Positions 22,283-34,777 of a stretch of DNA of 64,000 nucleotides are shown piece by piece. Source of the stretch: Symbiodinium natans (taxonomy: Eukaryota > Sar > Dinophyceae > Suessiales > Symbiodiniaceae). The stretch lies in NCBI GenBank assembly GCA_905221605.1, contig CAJNDS010000247.1, positions 1 to 64,000 of the forward strand, in the 5' to 3' direction. The notes below the pieces were generated by a model. The model was not told the origin of the DNA. It saw only the letters and a program-made list of their open reading frames with translations, and did no database searches. Position 1 is the stretch's first letter; every line of letters begins with the position of its first letter. Made by a program: the position numbers and the translations under genes.

Positions 22283-25200
22283 GTGTGACTGGAGACCTCA
22301 GAAGGAGCCGTCGCCGCCGCGCTTGAGTGCCTGGACCAAGCTGCGCTTTTCTGCTTGATTTTCACACATCGCACGGATGGCACCATTCATATGAATATCC
22401 GTCCCCGCACTCGTTGGCAGTGTAGAGAAATAAGGGAACTGCCACAAGACTGCCACTGTTCGGATGTCGGATGAGCACTCCATTATTGTCTATGAAGTCT
22501 AATTTCTGGGAAGGCCAGAGTGTGTGACTAGGCACTGCAAACCCAAGCTCATCATCTCAGGTACGCGCTTTCAGCAGGATTCGCCGATGACCCTGAGGAG
22601 GGACCCAGCAACATGCACCAGGTCCTCCATTGAAGTGTGCAGCTCTGTCAAGCGTGGGGCATGACAAGGAGAACAAACTCGTCCGCATCGCTGGCGTCGT
22701 CGCTGCGGAAGTCCCGGTCGCAGGCGCTGGCAGTTCGAGTGGGAAGCATGGAACGGCATGAAATGGCATGCGACAGCTCATGTGTGCTGCTGCGTTCACC
22801 TCTGTTTTTGGATCGCAGCATCCGTGTGCCATGTTTCAGCGCCCTCAGCCCTCATGGACCCAAACTGAGCCTTGATCTGCCTTTGCAGGTCCAGCGAGCC
22901 AACACAATTGCTGAGGTCTCGATTCTCCGAGAGGCCGAAGTAGGGGCCATTGCTTAGCGCAGTTGGGGCCTAGAAGTTTTGTGGGAGGAGACTCAGGACC
23001 TGAACGAGGTGCCGACACTGCGCCCAGACAATGACATGCGAGAGATAGTGGAGGCCCAGGCAGCAGAGCTACGGCAGTTGCGACACGAGGCACCCTGCGT
23101 CAGCTTGAGACGGGTGTGCATCAACCATGGAGTTTCGACGACAGCAAGTGCCACCATAATTCTGCCACCGCGCTTTCAGGTTGGGACTTTGTCGCGAACG
23201 ATGGGGGACCTCCTTCCGCTTCTGCAAAGCCTGGCTGCCTTGCCAGATGCCGGAAGAAGCATCCCAGTAGCTGGTCACTCGGCGACTGCTAGACCATTTT
23301 CCGGCGCGTGCAATGTCGCTGAAGCATCAGAAAACATGAAACCCAAGCTCATGTGAGATGTGAACCCCAGGATCAAGGCCAGTGTCGAGGCCAGGATCGA
23401 GACCGGGATCGAGACCAGCGTCAGCGGGAAGATCTGCATCCAGGTCAGGATCCGTGTGCGCCAGTCCGCCACCAGTGGCCTTCTTTACACATCCGTCCAC
23501 TCCTATGGTCGCACCTCCGATCATGCACGGCGGCGGGCAGACTGCTGGGCCTGCGACTGAGAGACCTCCGATTCCCACCATCCTGTACTGCGCAATTTCA
23601 TGAAGAAATATTCTTACCTGGCATGCTTGCCAAGGGACTGGCTAGTCTCATCGACTGGCCCGGCATTGTGTGCTGGTCCGGATTGCATCAAACCCCTTGG
23701 TGGGGAGGATACATCTGATGACTGCGATCAGAGCCCCAAAACGTTGCTACTGAGCGGCAGCAGCAACGCTTGTTCAGTTATGCAGGCCCATGCCTCTTGC
23801 TAGTGGCTATGCATGCGCCGTCTCGCATGGATGCTTCTTCGTTTCCAAGCTGTAGAGAAGGGATTTTACGATGCGCCTCTTTGCTTCCTTCTTTTCAACT
23901 GTATCCTTTTTCCTTCCCCTTCCCGTTGTTGTTTTCCAAGGGTCTCCCTTCTAGTTCCCCAATCGGCATGATGCGTCTGTTGAAAAAGATGGTTCATGTT
24001 GCCTGCGGAGACAACGAATCTCGGAAAGGGGAAGTTCGCACATGTTACAGATGTCCCGCGTCTCCCCGGCGCGCTTTATGCGTTGTTGCAAAACCTCCTG
24101 ACAGCAGCCTCCAGGTGGGATTTTAGGTTCCATTCTTGTCTCCCTTTTCGTCTCGTTGTCTCGCTTCTTGTCTCCCTTCTTGCGCCTGGAAGCCGTTCCA
24201 TGAGACATGCCGCAGCACCCTGCAGAATTGTGACTCTTGCGTCCGTTCCATGCTTCTTATTCTCTCTTTATGTTCTCCTTCTTGCCCCCCCCCCCCCCCT
24301 CTTGAGTCCTCTTGAGTCCGAGAACCTGATGACGCTCCCCCCCTACAGAATCTGTTGGATCTCGCGTCTCGTTGTCAGCCGGGCACCGGATCGTGTTGAT
24401 GTGCCCTGAAAATTGCTTATGGTTGTCTGTTTTTGTTTGCAGATGGGCTTTCTGGCTGGGAGGAATGAAGATTCTGGCCGGCCCCGGCCCTGCGGTGGGT
24501 TTAGTGTTTAGGGTTGCTGTTTGGGGCCAAGGCCAAGGCTGGTTTGTTTTCTTTTTCTTCTTTTGCTGGGTCTGGGCCGTTTCTTGCACTGAGGCGACTT
24601 CCTGGTTGTCCTGAGACTGAAGCTCCCACGGTCGCCGACTAGTGGGACTAGTAGGCCCGACACGAAGTCGCTGAATGATCTTCGGCCCCGATGTGTTTTC
24701 GAAAGAAAGTGGGGCCGACTCGGTGAGGTAACTCCCAGCACTTGCTGAAATTTGCAGAACAAGTGGTTTGTATACGTCGTGTCTGACGAACGGCTTGGCC
24801 CAGACGTTTCACCAAACCTATAGAATCTATGCGCCTATCGGGAAGAAGTTCAACGCTAGATAGTGGTGCATGAGTCAACCGATGTTTGCGGCATGGTTGA
24901 GATAGCTTCCCTGGAGGGTCTTCGAGAGTCAGCAGGCATACCCTTTCCAAGAAAGGCTGTGCCCTGAGCAGGTAGCAAGGGCTGGTGGGTGCCATTGGAC
25001 AATCAAGCTGTCTGTGTCATAGGTTCTAGCGGTCACGGACAATGGCATCAAAGGCCCAAGGCATACTGCGTCTTCATTCCCTGGCACAGAGCTGTGGGCT
25101 GCGACCCTATGATCACTCACCTACGACAGAACGACACTCTGGAGCATGGATCTGGGCCGTTGGGTCTCTCTACTGCCTTAGCAGTTTGGAAGACAGATAG

Positions 25201-25899
25201 ACGTAGGCAACCCGACAAAGCCGGACGCAGGAACAACGCGTGACCAATTGCGTCGATAGAAAGACAAAGGACCCGCAGCTGACGCGGCTTGAGAGGTCTG
25301 GTTCTGTGAGCGTGCATTTGCATGGAAGCCGTAGAATGACTAGGACGATACACGCAATTTCGAACTTGCTTTGGACAATGACCCCAAGATTCGCAACAGG
25401 CCGAGCGTCGGTCGGCGGGACACGAGGAGGTCCTAGGTGTGTTTTGCTCCAAGTGCCAGCCGCCCTTCGTGTTACTGGTGCGGGACATGTTGCGGTGGTT
25501 CACGAATCTTTCCCGTGTAGTCAGGCATGGCATGAGATCTAAACATGATTCGTGAGGTTGGGACAGGGCGTGCAACAGTTGCGCTCAGAACAGGCTTGAG
25601 CTTTGCAAAGCCAGTTCGTGACATGGTGCGAGTGCCAGAATGTTGAACAGGCGAGGCATGCCAGTGAGCTGAAGGAGAACTGTCGTGCCAAGACCTTGAT
25701 GGAAACAGAATGGAAGCTGCAGTTGTGCTGCAGCGAGGAAGCCTGTGCACCGTGTGCTCAGGCGGAACAGAGGCGCGTGCGCCGCAGCCCTGGGTCGTTG
25801 CTACTTGTGGCTTGATTGTGTCATGCTCAACAATTGAAACAAACCAGTAGGTAAACAAGATGTAGACATGCAAAAAGCAGTCGAAATATTACGGTATAT

Positions 25900-26220
25900 A
25901 CACAGAGAGATACGGATACATACATAAATAAATAATTAGATAAATAAATAAATAAATATAGATGTAGATAAACAAAATAATTAAGTAAACAAACAAGCAA
26001 ATAGCATACATATATATATTTATACATGTATATATATATATATATTATATTCTGTTATGTTCTATTCTATTGCATCATATTATATTATATGATATTTTAT
26101 TATATTATATTGTACTTATACATACATATTACATATCTAAAGAAATGATTGATATATATATATATATATACATGTACATATTTGCATCATAGAAATTCTA
26201 TATTCACATACATGCATCTT
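25900..26220. repeat. AT-rich low-complexity block
   Basis: AAATA, TATATA and TATTATAT tracts in DNA otherwise near 50% GC. Microsatellite-like and non-coding in appearance. Confidence 0.85.
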
Positions 26221-26349
26221 GTTTCTTGAGAATTGGTGTTTGGAAGAGTTGTCATGTCACATCATCTTCTAACAGGTCAGAGCATCAACGACTCACAGGC
26301 CCAGCACCTTGAGCAGCAACAACATATGGAGAGGTTGGGCCCTCATGCA

Positions 26350-26405
26350 GGGGTTTAGGGTTTAGGGTTTATATAGGGTTTAGGGTTTGGGGTTTAGGGT
26401 TTAGT
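26350..26405. repeat. Telomere-type tract (TTTAGGG)
   Basis: Seven or so units with variants (ATATAGGG, TTTGGGG, TTTAGTG), about 130 bases after the AT-rich block. Confidence 0.9.
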
Positions 26406-27106
26406 GTGACGCGCGATTCAGCACGCCGACATGCAGTGCCTGAGCAAAGCCTCAGGCTGGAAAGCCGCATGGACACGGCCATCCAGGTGCTACAATCAAG
26501 ACTGCGGCGGAAATTTGCAGTGCGTTTGCAGCTTGTTTTCGCTTGGAGGCCCTCACCTTCGAGTGCCAGACGCTGCACAAGTCTTTGCCCCGGATCACTC
26601 CTGCGCCTGTCAGCCCCTCAGGCAATCCCGGCCTGAACTTCACACATCTTTCACGGCTGTCAAGTCAGGCGTCCATGGCATCTGCTTGCCAAGTGGCCGA
26701 AGGAGACCTCGTTGTTAAATCGGTCGTCGGGGTGTGATCAGGGTGTGACTTGTAAACCTGGCATACCTCGCCTGAATGAGGAGCAGTGAGCGCTCGGCGG
26801 TCCTCCAGCAGGGGCCTCGTCGCTTCGGAATACTTCGGAGATCCGACCCTGGGAGTGACAGAGCCAGGCCTGCCTCCTCCGCAGCATCAAGAGTCATGAC
26901 CCCATCCGGCCTTGCATTTCGAGTGCAATGCGAGGCGCAGGGGATGCTTTTGGCAGCAACTGAGGTTGCGAGGCCATGTCAACACCGACCCCACGCGCAA
27001 GACTAGCGAGGAAGCAGCATTTGTTGCAGCGAAGGCCTGGCCCTCCGCTGTGAGAGAATAGACTTTGGCCTGCTAGAGTCTGCTAGAGTGATTCGGTCTG
27101 CGATCC

Positions 27107-28009
27107 GTGCTTTGCCAGGCGAGGTCACATCACAGCCAGCGTTGCCCCAGCAGTCACAGCCACCGCAATCATCACAGCTCGCACAGCTCGCACGGCCACC
27201 ACAATCAGCACATCCACCACAACCAATGCAACCCACACGGCGGGGCCATTGCATCTGCCGAGCAACACAAAGCACGGCAAAACCCAATAATGGGTGCTGA
27301 TCGCAGCAACCAGTGCCAACTTCTCCACAGCTACCAGCCCAGCCAAGAGCAAAGGAGCAGCCACTTCCGACCTTTGGGCAATGCAGTGCATGGAGGGGCA
27401 GTTGGCCATCCTACGCAGCATGACTGCCTGAACCCACCGCAGCCACCACCGCAGCATGCCTGGGACGCTGCCCGGATGCCAGTGTCACAGGAATCTCCGA
27501 GCTTTACTGTCTGCAATGGTGGCAGCGGGGACCGAGCATGTCCTAGGCCGTTGTCCCCGCCAGCAAGTACGCCGCGTGTGGTACCGCCGCCAGCAGGCCC
27601 CTGCTCTTTCAAGCTCAATCAGCTCAATCCCGGAAGTGGAGTGCGACGCCTTTCCCAGGCCACTGCCAAGTTACAGGGCCTCCGGCAAGCCTTCCGAGGC
27701 CCCGGAACACCAGCTTCTCATGCTTCTCATGCCCCACGCGCCAGCGACGTGCCAGGGACTCGTCGGACTTCCCGCGCAGTCAGCACACTGACGTACAGCC
27801 TGGTGCTCAGCTCGACGGGTCTGGCCGGCATGCACCGCAATCCCTGCGCAAAGGTCTCATCATCCAGACCCGGATGTCATCAAGCGTTTAGAGGCCAGGA
27901 CTGCGGCCTTGTTTTGGTTGGACTCCACGGCTTGCTTCATTCTTCAAGGCCTTGGAAGGCCGCTACAGGGAAGAGAAGAGAGGCATCGGGCCCTTTCACA
28001 TTCTTTTGA
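27107..28009 (+). CDS. Long open frame, low-complexity protein, unknown
   Basis: This is the longest open frame in the window (300 codons). It is rich in His, Ser, Gln and Pro in the first third and in Ser, Pro and Ala later. The overlapping frame at 27088-27300 reads a Gln/Pro-rich segment (PQQSQPPQSSQ) that may be the true frame for the first part. No family motif, signal peptide or membrane span is visible. The CAC/CAG/CCA-rich composition keeps several frames open at once, which weakens the case for coding. If real, it is most likely a single large exon of a disordered protein. No splice sites were assigned. Confidence 0.25.
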   Translation: MLCQARSHHSQRCPSSHSHRNHHSSHSSHGHHNQHIHHNQCNPHGGAIASAEQHKARQNPIMGADRSNQCQLLHSYQPSQEQRSSHFRPLGNAVHGGAVGHPTQHDCLNPPQPPPQHAWDAARMPVSQESPSFTVCNGGSGDRACPRPLSPPASTPRVVPPPAGPCSFKLNQLNPGSGVRRLSQATAKLQGLRQAFRGPGTPASHASHAPRASDVPGTRRTSRAVSTLTYSLVLSSTGLAGMHRNPCAKVSSSRPGCHQAFRGQDCGLVLVGLHGLLHSSRPWKAATGKRREASGPFTFF

Positions 28010-28515
28010 AAAAGTGAAAGCCCACATCTCTTCTTTCTCGAGGCCACGAGTCTCCAATCGCTCCAAGCTCACCCAGCAGCCCGGGGAAGAGACTTGAGGC
28101 CTGGCATCCGAAACTCCTTGTTGTGTGATTCAGAAGTATACTTAGAAGGATCTCAATCTCGCAATGCTCAGCTTTGAGCAAAGGCCGCGCTCCCCGAGAC
28201 GAGGGTCAGGACCTGGCAACGCCTTGTGCAAAGTTGGGTAGCGCTGCAATGGCAGTACATCTGGCTGCAGCATGGAAAGTGGAAGTAGGTTATGACAGTA
28301 GCAGCCGAGTGAGGTATATTGTTGCGCCGAAAAAAGGCAAGCGCTGATTCTTTCTGACACTTGGCTCGCAGGGCATGTAGATAGCGCCGCGTTGAGCGGC
28401 TAGTCACTTCAGAAGCCAGGCGGCCAGTGCCAGGACGGGGGCATCTGCTGCATTTTGAGGGGCAGGATCGAGTTGTGCGATTGCCCACCCGAGTTTTAAA
28501 GACTCTCCGGCCTAT

Positions 28516-28630
28516 CCCCAAACAGCCCAAAGTACCCCTTGATTAAGGAAGATACCTTAAATCATATGAAGGATCCCTGTATCATTTAAGGTCTATTCCT
28601 TAAAAAAGTGGTATAAAGGGCTCTCTGGGT
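28516..28630. mobile_element. Family B element just upstream of IFT54
   Basis: Left end CCCCAAACAGCCCAAAGTAC, right end AAAGGGCTCTCTGGGT, with the family interior of CCTTAAAT...AAGGATCC. It ends 26 bases before the IFT54 start codon. AG dinucleotides at 28636-28637 and 28639-28640 could act as 3' splice sites, either for spliced-leader addition or for a 5'-UTR intron formed by the element. Confidence 0.8.
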
Positions 28631-28655
28631 CCTTGAGGAGACAGGCCCGGCTGCC

Positions 28656-30882
28656 ATGGCAGAAGACTATGTGGTGGCCACGCAGCAGACGATAGGCACT
28701 CTCATTTCCAAGCCGAAGATGGCTGACAAGTACCTCAAAAAGCCGCCCTTCAGGCTGGGCTGAAGTAAAGTCTCCAGAAACTGCGGGTTTGCTTGCAAAG
28801 TTGGCTCAGTGTCGGTGATGTGCGCCTGATCACGCCACATGTTGCAGGTTTCTGCATGACCTCGTCATGGAGGTTACGCGAACCACAGGCTTCGCCCAAG
28901 GACTCTATAACACGGAGGAGAGCGATGCAGAGCAGCTTAAGGAGAAGGGTGCCAAGCTGGACTTCCTGAACAAAGCCATCAGCGCGACCTGCTTTGCCCT
29001 TGGCGAGACCATTGACGTCTCTGCACCTTGGGCTTGCAATTCAGTCGAAACTCGCAAGCTTCTGAGTTTTGCTGTCCGATGCTTCTACGTTTGGTCCATG
29101 GCTGAGGCGAGCAAGATTGTGGCCGGACTGGAGCCAGAGAAGACAAACGCATGGCTTGTCAAGCTCCATCAGGCTGCCACCAGCTGCGTCGGCGAGAAGT
29201 CCGAAGCAGCGGTGCAGCGCGTGCTGAGCGGCGAACTCATCGGCGCAGCCAAGGAGAAGAAGAAGAAGCCTAAGGAAGAGGGCGCACCAGGCGCACCTCC
29301 ACCTCCACCCGAGGGCCCGGCTGAGGAAGCCCCAGCAGCACCTTCGGCCGATGATGAAGCCAAGAAAGAGGAGGAGCGCAAGAGGCGAGCTGAGAAGAAA
29401 AAGCGTGAGGAGGAAAGGAAGCGCAAGGAGGCCGAGGCTGCAGCCGCTGCTGCAGCCGCTGCAGAACCTGAGCAGCCTCCCCCTGAACCCCCAGCCCCTC
29501 CACAAGACGACGAAGAGGAGAGGAAGAAAGAAGAGAAGCGTCGAAAGGAGGAGGAGCGCAAGCGTCGCAAGGAGGAAGAGAAGCGGCGATTGCAGGACGA
29601 CCCATGTAGGCTAGTGTGGGCCATAGGCAAGGCTCCAAGAATCTATGAGGCAGCGAAGCCAGTCAGCAAGTGGAACCCCAACAACTCAGAGGTGGGTAGT
29701 ACCGCGTAGCAGCTACTGTAGCAGTTCAATGTGCTCGAGGTGGTAGGGCGGCAGCATGCTCATTAGTGCCCACCTCCCATTCCCCAGGTTGTGCTTCGTA
29801 TGACATTGCAAGGCCATTTTCCTCGGTGTGATTGAGGGCGGTGCTCATGACAGCTGATTCGGGTCTTTATTTGACAAAATCTGTTCTTCCACCTGGCTGC
29901 TTGCAGAGTGTTTGTATGGCTGCCTTTCGCTGCGGTTCTTTGTTGCTGCGAGGAGGAAGAGCAGCGCCGGCAGGAGGAAGCAGCGGAGGCAGCGCGTGAG
30001 GAGGAGCGCCGAGCAGCCGAAGAGGCCCAAGCCGCCATGGCCCACGCGGGCATGCAAGATGACGGCTTTCAGGATGCCCCGCCTGCTCCGCCGGGTGCCC
30101 TCTCAGAAGGTCCGGCTTCCGGGCCAGATGAGATCGCCCAGCGTGCTCAGGAGATGCTTGCACAACAGAGGGCCGCAGACGGCCGGCCACGCACAGCCGG
30201 ACGCAAGCCTCCCAAAGTAACCTCCAAGGTTACCACCACCGAGCAGTCAACCGCTCCGACAAACGTGCCGGCGCCAGTGGTAATAACCGAGGGTGCAGCA
30301 GAGGAGGAGGAGGACATGTTCGAAGCGGGCGGAGCTCCGCCGGGGGCCCCGCCTCCCCCACCGCCTCCAACAGATGACGGAGGGCAGCACGGCGCCCTGG
30401 TCAGCGATCTCCTGGCAGAGAAGCGAAAAGAGGAGGAGCGAGAGAGGCTCAAGAAGGAAGAGGAGGACACTCGCGAGGAGTTTGATGACGGCACCAAGGG
30501 CATCAAGATGAAGCTCCGCCGGAAGAAGGACACCGGCAGTGCTATGGTCGAAGTGGATCCTGTTAAGCTCGGCGAGGCTATCCAAAGCTTGTGCCAAGCA
30601 GCCAACCCTCTTGGCAAATCGATCGATCTGGTGCACCAGGACATTGCCAACATGGGGAAGGAGCTGGACCATTGGAAGCAGGAGTACCGTGAAGCGAGTG
30701 AGGCCTACGGCCAACAACTCAAGATGACAGAGGATCTTTTGCAACCGCTCTACCAGAAGATCGCGGAACTAGACGACAAGATTGCAGAGCAGCAAGCAAA
30801 GATCCGAAACAGCAGATCCCGCATCTCCAAGAATGACTTGAAAGTCCAGCAGCTGCTGGAGTCTGTGGTTATGGTGAGATAG
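28656..30882 (+). CDS. IFT54: IFT54 (TRAF3IP1) intraflagellar transport protein
   Basis: Subunit of the IFT-B complex that carries cargo along flagellar microtubules; the N-terminal CH-like domain binds tubulin and the C-terminal coiled coil binds IFT20. Four exons (28656-28753, 28848-29031, 29107-29691, 29953-30882) join in phase to 598 residues. The N-terminal domain shows KPPFRFLHD, TTGFAQGLY and KIVAGLEPEKTN, typical of the family. The middle is a charged Lys/Glu/Arg-rich segment with Ala and Pro runs. The C-terminal coiled coil runs from about VKLGEAIQSLC through ANPLGKSIDLVHQDI to the stop, as in the family. Introns are 28754-28847 (GC-AG), 29032-29106 (GC-AG) and 29692-29952 (GT-AG), each followed by G. 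The second is 75 bases without a stop, so the unspliced frame stays open; it is called an intron because it interrupts the conserved DVS...KIVAG region. The third donor is the least certain. Confidence 0.93.
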
Positions 30883-33491
30883 CTTCTAGGCATGGCTGTA
30901 CAGATGCAAGTCGCCACAGCTTCACTTCTCATCGTCAATCCCTTTGCAGTCCCAGCAAGAATCGCTAAAAAACATACATCCACAAAAGTCCTCTGGGTTC
31001 ACGCAGTTGAGCGCGGGGGCTGTGTGATGAATGAGACTTGTCACCCTGGCTGCAGACGCCCAAACTGCACCGAAGTTGCTTCTGCTTGACTTGTGCATGC
31101 TGCTTCCACCCGACGGCGGTGGAGAATCCGAGACTCGAACTGAACATTCCGAAAAAGATGAGCGCCTGGGTTTGTTTACACGCAAGAACTGTGAGCCGTA
31201 AAGTCGACCCAGAACCTTCTGACGAGACAAACTTGGGAGAAAGAGTGCCCAGAGAAGACACGTCGTCCTAGTAGTGCTCCTTTGCTGTAACGCGCAGGTA
31301 CCCACTGTCTGTAAGCCGCAGTGACCATGCACCGCAGTGGAGCCATGCTGCCAGGATGAATGGCGCCAGTGTGGCGCAGGGGTCGCAGCCTCGTGGTTCA
31401 AGCTGCGCTCCCGAGGCAGCGCCTTGTGCGATGGGCCACGCGTGCAACTCAGGTGTGGGCTGACTCCTCCGGCTGGTCTGACCATGGAGTCCGCCCCCCA
31501 GGAATCGAAGAGCATTGCTGAGCCTCGCAGCTGTGCTCGCGGCCTGATTTTGCCCATGTCTTGAACGACTACCAAGCAGGTCTGTGATGCTGGGTCCGCA
31601 TGCTGGCCTGACCCCAGTGGTTGGTGCCCCAGGGTGGCGTAAGTCTATCACGAGCATGCTGGTGCTGGAAAGAAGCGCCGTGCCTTCGGCAAGTTTCCCC
31701 TGCGCTAAACAGGTGACGGGAGGCGTCTGGGCAACGCCAGATCCACCCTGGAAAGCGCATCAGCAGGACGGCTGGTACTCCCGCTTTGACTTTCTGAGTT
31801 TCTGGCTCTCGGAAGAATATAGGCTGCACAAGCCTGCACCACACTCCCTGGTCATCCACACCTGCCACTTGCAGGCATCTTCTGTGCCTAGCGCTTCCCC
31901 ATGGTCGAAACCCGAGTCGATGCAAATGTCTTTGAGGGAGGTCATGCGCGGTAACATCTGGCACGGCGGTTTACCAGCTTACGTGGTTTTGGAATTTCCC
32001 ACAGGCAAGCCAAACTCGGCAAAGTTAAAGTTAAAGACTTCCTTGCTTTCAGATAGCACGGGTCGCTGGCACTGCCGGGTGCAAGAGTTGTAGGTCAGCC
32101 CATGTCCGCTCGATGCGGGGGGCACGATTTTGTGTCCTTTCAACGGAGTTAAGCGCCTAAGCGCCCTCACGTATATGCCTTCTCGGACCCGACTCTGCCT
32201 GAAGCCCACAAAGCCCCAACAGAAGCCATGCAGGGTGGTTCCCGCACTCCCTCCTCCACCGTCTCCAAGGACTCCCAGGCCCAGCACCCACCTGGGAAGG
32301 TCACAAGAATCGGTAGAGGTGTTCCTGAGTGTTCCCTTCCGAGAGCTCGCTCCCTCTCTCTTCTCTCGCGGACCGTGGCGTGTGGGAGGTTGGGCTAAGG
32401 AAACCTTCCGGCTAGGGGGGGGGGGGTTCACCACGAACTGCACAACTCGATCAGTGGCCAAGTTTGTGCCACAGCAATGCTTACAGGTCATGTAGGTCGC
32501 GCATCCAGATGCAGGCCAATGACAGCTGCAGAGACTGGCCAAGCAATGGAAAACAGTCCGGACAAGGCCATGGGTTGCTGTCATGCGTTGTTTCGCTGGT
32601 GGTATGGGCCAGCTGTTCCCTTAGCGTGCCTGGTTGCAGCAGGCTTCTGCAGCCCCCGGGTTGGGCGTGGAGGCCAATTGTGTAGCTGTGGCATTTTGGG
32701 ATCTTGGGAGCTGTTCTGTGGAAGTCGTGGAAGATCGTGGAAGGCCGTCTCTGTCCCTCGAGGGCTGAGCCAGTCGGGAGCTCAACATGTGTGGAATTCA
32801 GACTCGTGAAGTTAAAGCCATGTCCACTTGGCCTGCGCTTTCCTTTGACTAAGGCCCTCCCCAAGTAGTCCCCCTCTGCCTTGGTTCGGGAACTCAGCTG
32901 TCATGGTCATGACGTGGTGATGATATGCTAAGATTTCCCGAGGTCACCCATCGGCGGATCCCTGACAACAGGCATCCAGCAACCCTGCCGGTTCCTCTAA
33001 GCCATTTGAGTGCCAATGAGTGACTGAGTGACATTACAGCATATGACGCCCGCATATCATGTTCGGGCGGGCTTAGGTCATGACCAAAGCCCTCCCAGCA
33101 GTGGACCAAGACACCGGGTCTTCTGTAGCATCGGTGCAGCACTGTGCCAGAACATCACCGCATTCATCGCTATCAGGCCCGCGGTTGGAGAGCCCATCGC
33201 TTCAGCTACTGGGACATGGAGAGGGGCTCGAGGGGAAGGCATGGGAGGCGTAGAGAGTTGCCGAAGTGCGAGGTCAGCGACACCGCTTCCAGCTTTCTCA
33301 CTTCGGCTTCCAGCACCGCCTGGCGAGCCGGCCTTGTGTGTTGCGCATCCGTTGTCCAATTGAACTTCAGTCAACTTGCCAGAATATCTAGGTGCGGATC
33401 ATCAAGGGGGCCTCAATGATTAGAAAAGGGTTCTGGGGATATTCCACCCTGTCTTGAAACATCAAGGTATGGAGGTTGCACCCGGAGCCAC

Positions 33492-33603
33492 TCTAAACCC
33501 TAAACCCTAAACCCTAAACCGCTTACGCCAGTGTGAGAGTCGAAACCCTAAACCCTAAACCCTAAACCCGAAACCCTAAACCCTAAACCCTAAACCCCAA
33601 AAC
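33492..33603. repeat. Telomere-type tract (CCCTAAA), two blocks
   Basis: CCCTAAA runs at 33492-33522 and 33543-33603 with a 20-base unique interruption. One unit is CCCGAAA. Confidence 0.95.
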
Positions 33604-33756
33604 CGTGTGAAATTGCCCCCTTCAGGCAGCCTGATGGGGCGGGCATGCTTCGCCTGACTCTGCCAGGGGGGGTTTCCAGGGGTCTTAGGGCGACCAAGGC
33701 GATGCTTCTTGGGCTCCCCTTGGGGATTAGCAGCAGGGTATTAGTATAATGCATAA

Positions 33757-33812
33757 TGTATATATATATATATACATATATATATATGTGTGTGTATATA
33801 TATGTATATGCG
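33757..33812. repeat. (TA)n/(TG)n microsatellite
   Basis: TATATATA tracts with a TGTGTGTG insert. Confidence 0.9.
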
Positions 33813-34677
33813 TATTTCTTTTTAGATTGCTTTGCGTTCTGGCTGTCTATACAGGGAGAGGACAGAAAGATTTCTGAACCAAGTGTACTTAACAAGTACA
33901 TCGACGAGATTCTGCGAACCAGGGGACTCTGAGCCGTCTCACTGTGCCAATGCCCCGTCGACCCAGCCCACATGCATCTCTCTTCGTGGAAGCTTTCCAT
34001 GCCCATAGCTTTGGGGATCTGTCGGCATGTGCCGTAGAAGCAATGCCCTGTATTGATTTTGCCAGTGCAGGGAAGCTGTCGTCAGTGCAGGCAATATTCC
34101 ACCGAGTGCTGCAGCAGCGGGCGAGGGTCAGTTTCATACTCGCTGGCATTCGACGGAGTCGTCGCAGGGCTAGGTCAGATAGTCCCTGTGCATGATGTGC
34201 CGCGCAAAGAATTTACCGCGGCGCCAGCTAGAAAACGTCGACAATGCCATCACGCATGCTTCCGTCGCTACCTGTGTCAGGGGCAAGGCAGGCGAGCTTA
34301 CACCAATAGTGCTGGGTAGACTTCGTGACTGTATGTTCTGAACAAGTATTTGTGCTAACGTTTGGCTCAGACTGGTCGCGCCCTTGGATGTTAGACTTTG
34401 CTGATGACCGTCGTGAAGAACTTAGTCGCAATACCGTTGCATACGAGTATTTCCTGCTGTGATGGCTTGCGCTTGGCCCCGAGTCATTACCCATCGCTCG
34501 GGAGATCCTGACCGATGCAGCTCAAGCACAGGCCACGGCCTCAACGATTTGTCGCTTGCAACCGGTTTCCGGACCCTTCATAGCTTGAGAGTCATGACAA
34601 AATCACCATTGCTGTGACGGTTGCCGCGTGATGCTGTCTGTTAACATAATCGCAGCAACCCTTGTCATGCTTAGCAG

Positions 34678-34777
34678 TTGGGATGTCCCCCCTTGTACCA
34701 ACACTTCTTTTTGGGATTATGATAGGGGGTAGTATAATCCCTATTAAGGACTGCTTGTACAAGGGGGAAAATCCCAA
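34678..34777. mobile_element. Family C inverted-repeat element
   Basis: A 100-bp copy with ends TTGGGATGTCCCCCCTTGTA and TACAAGGGGGAAAATCCCAA. The interior GGGATTATGATAGGGGG...ATAATCCC forms a second inverted repeat. TTAGCAG occurs on both sides (at about 34671 and 34781), which may be a target-site duplication. Confidence 0.85.

Larger units (their letters stand above)
22283..28515. other. Largely unresolved region
   Basis: No family recognised apart from the C2 strand near 22480 and the long frame at 27107-28009. A frame at about 22994-23096 has a coiled-coil look (MREIVEAQAAELRQLR). Pyrimidine-rich stretches with GTCTC repeats lie at about 24130-24190. An imperfect GGATCGAGACC repeat lies at about 23372-23420. 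Confidence 0.3.

Noticed and set aside
25900-26220. AT-rich block as an organelle DNA insertion or replication origin
   Set aside because: Simple TA and AAATA repeats account for the composition; no gene or origin motif is visible.
29041-29638. Long - strand frames over the IFT54 exon
   Set aside because: Shadows of the Lys/Glu-rich and Pro-rich IFT54 coding sequence, which matches its family in the + frame.
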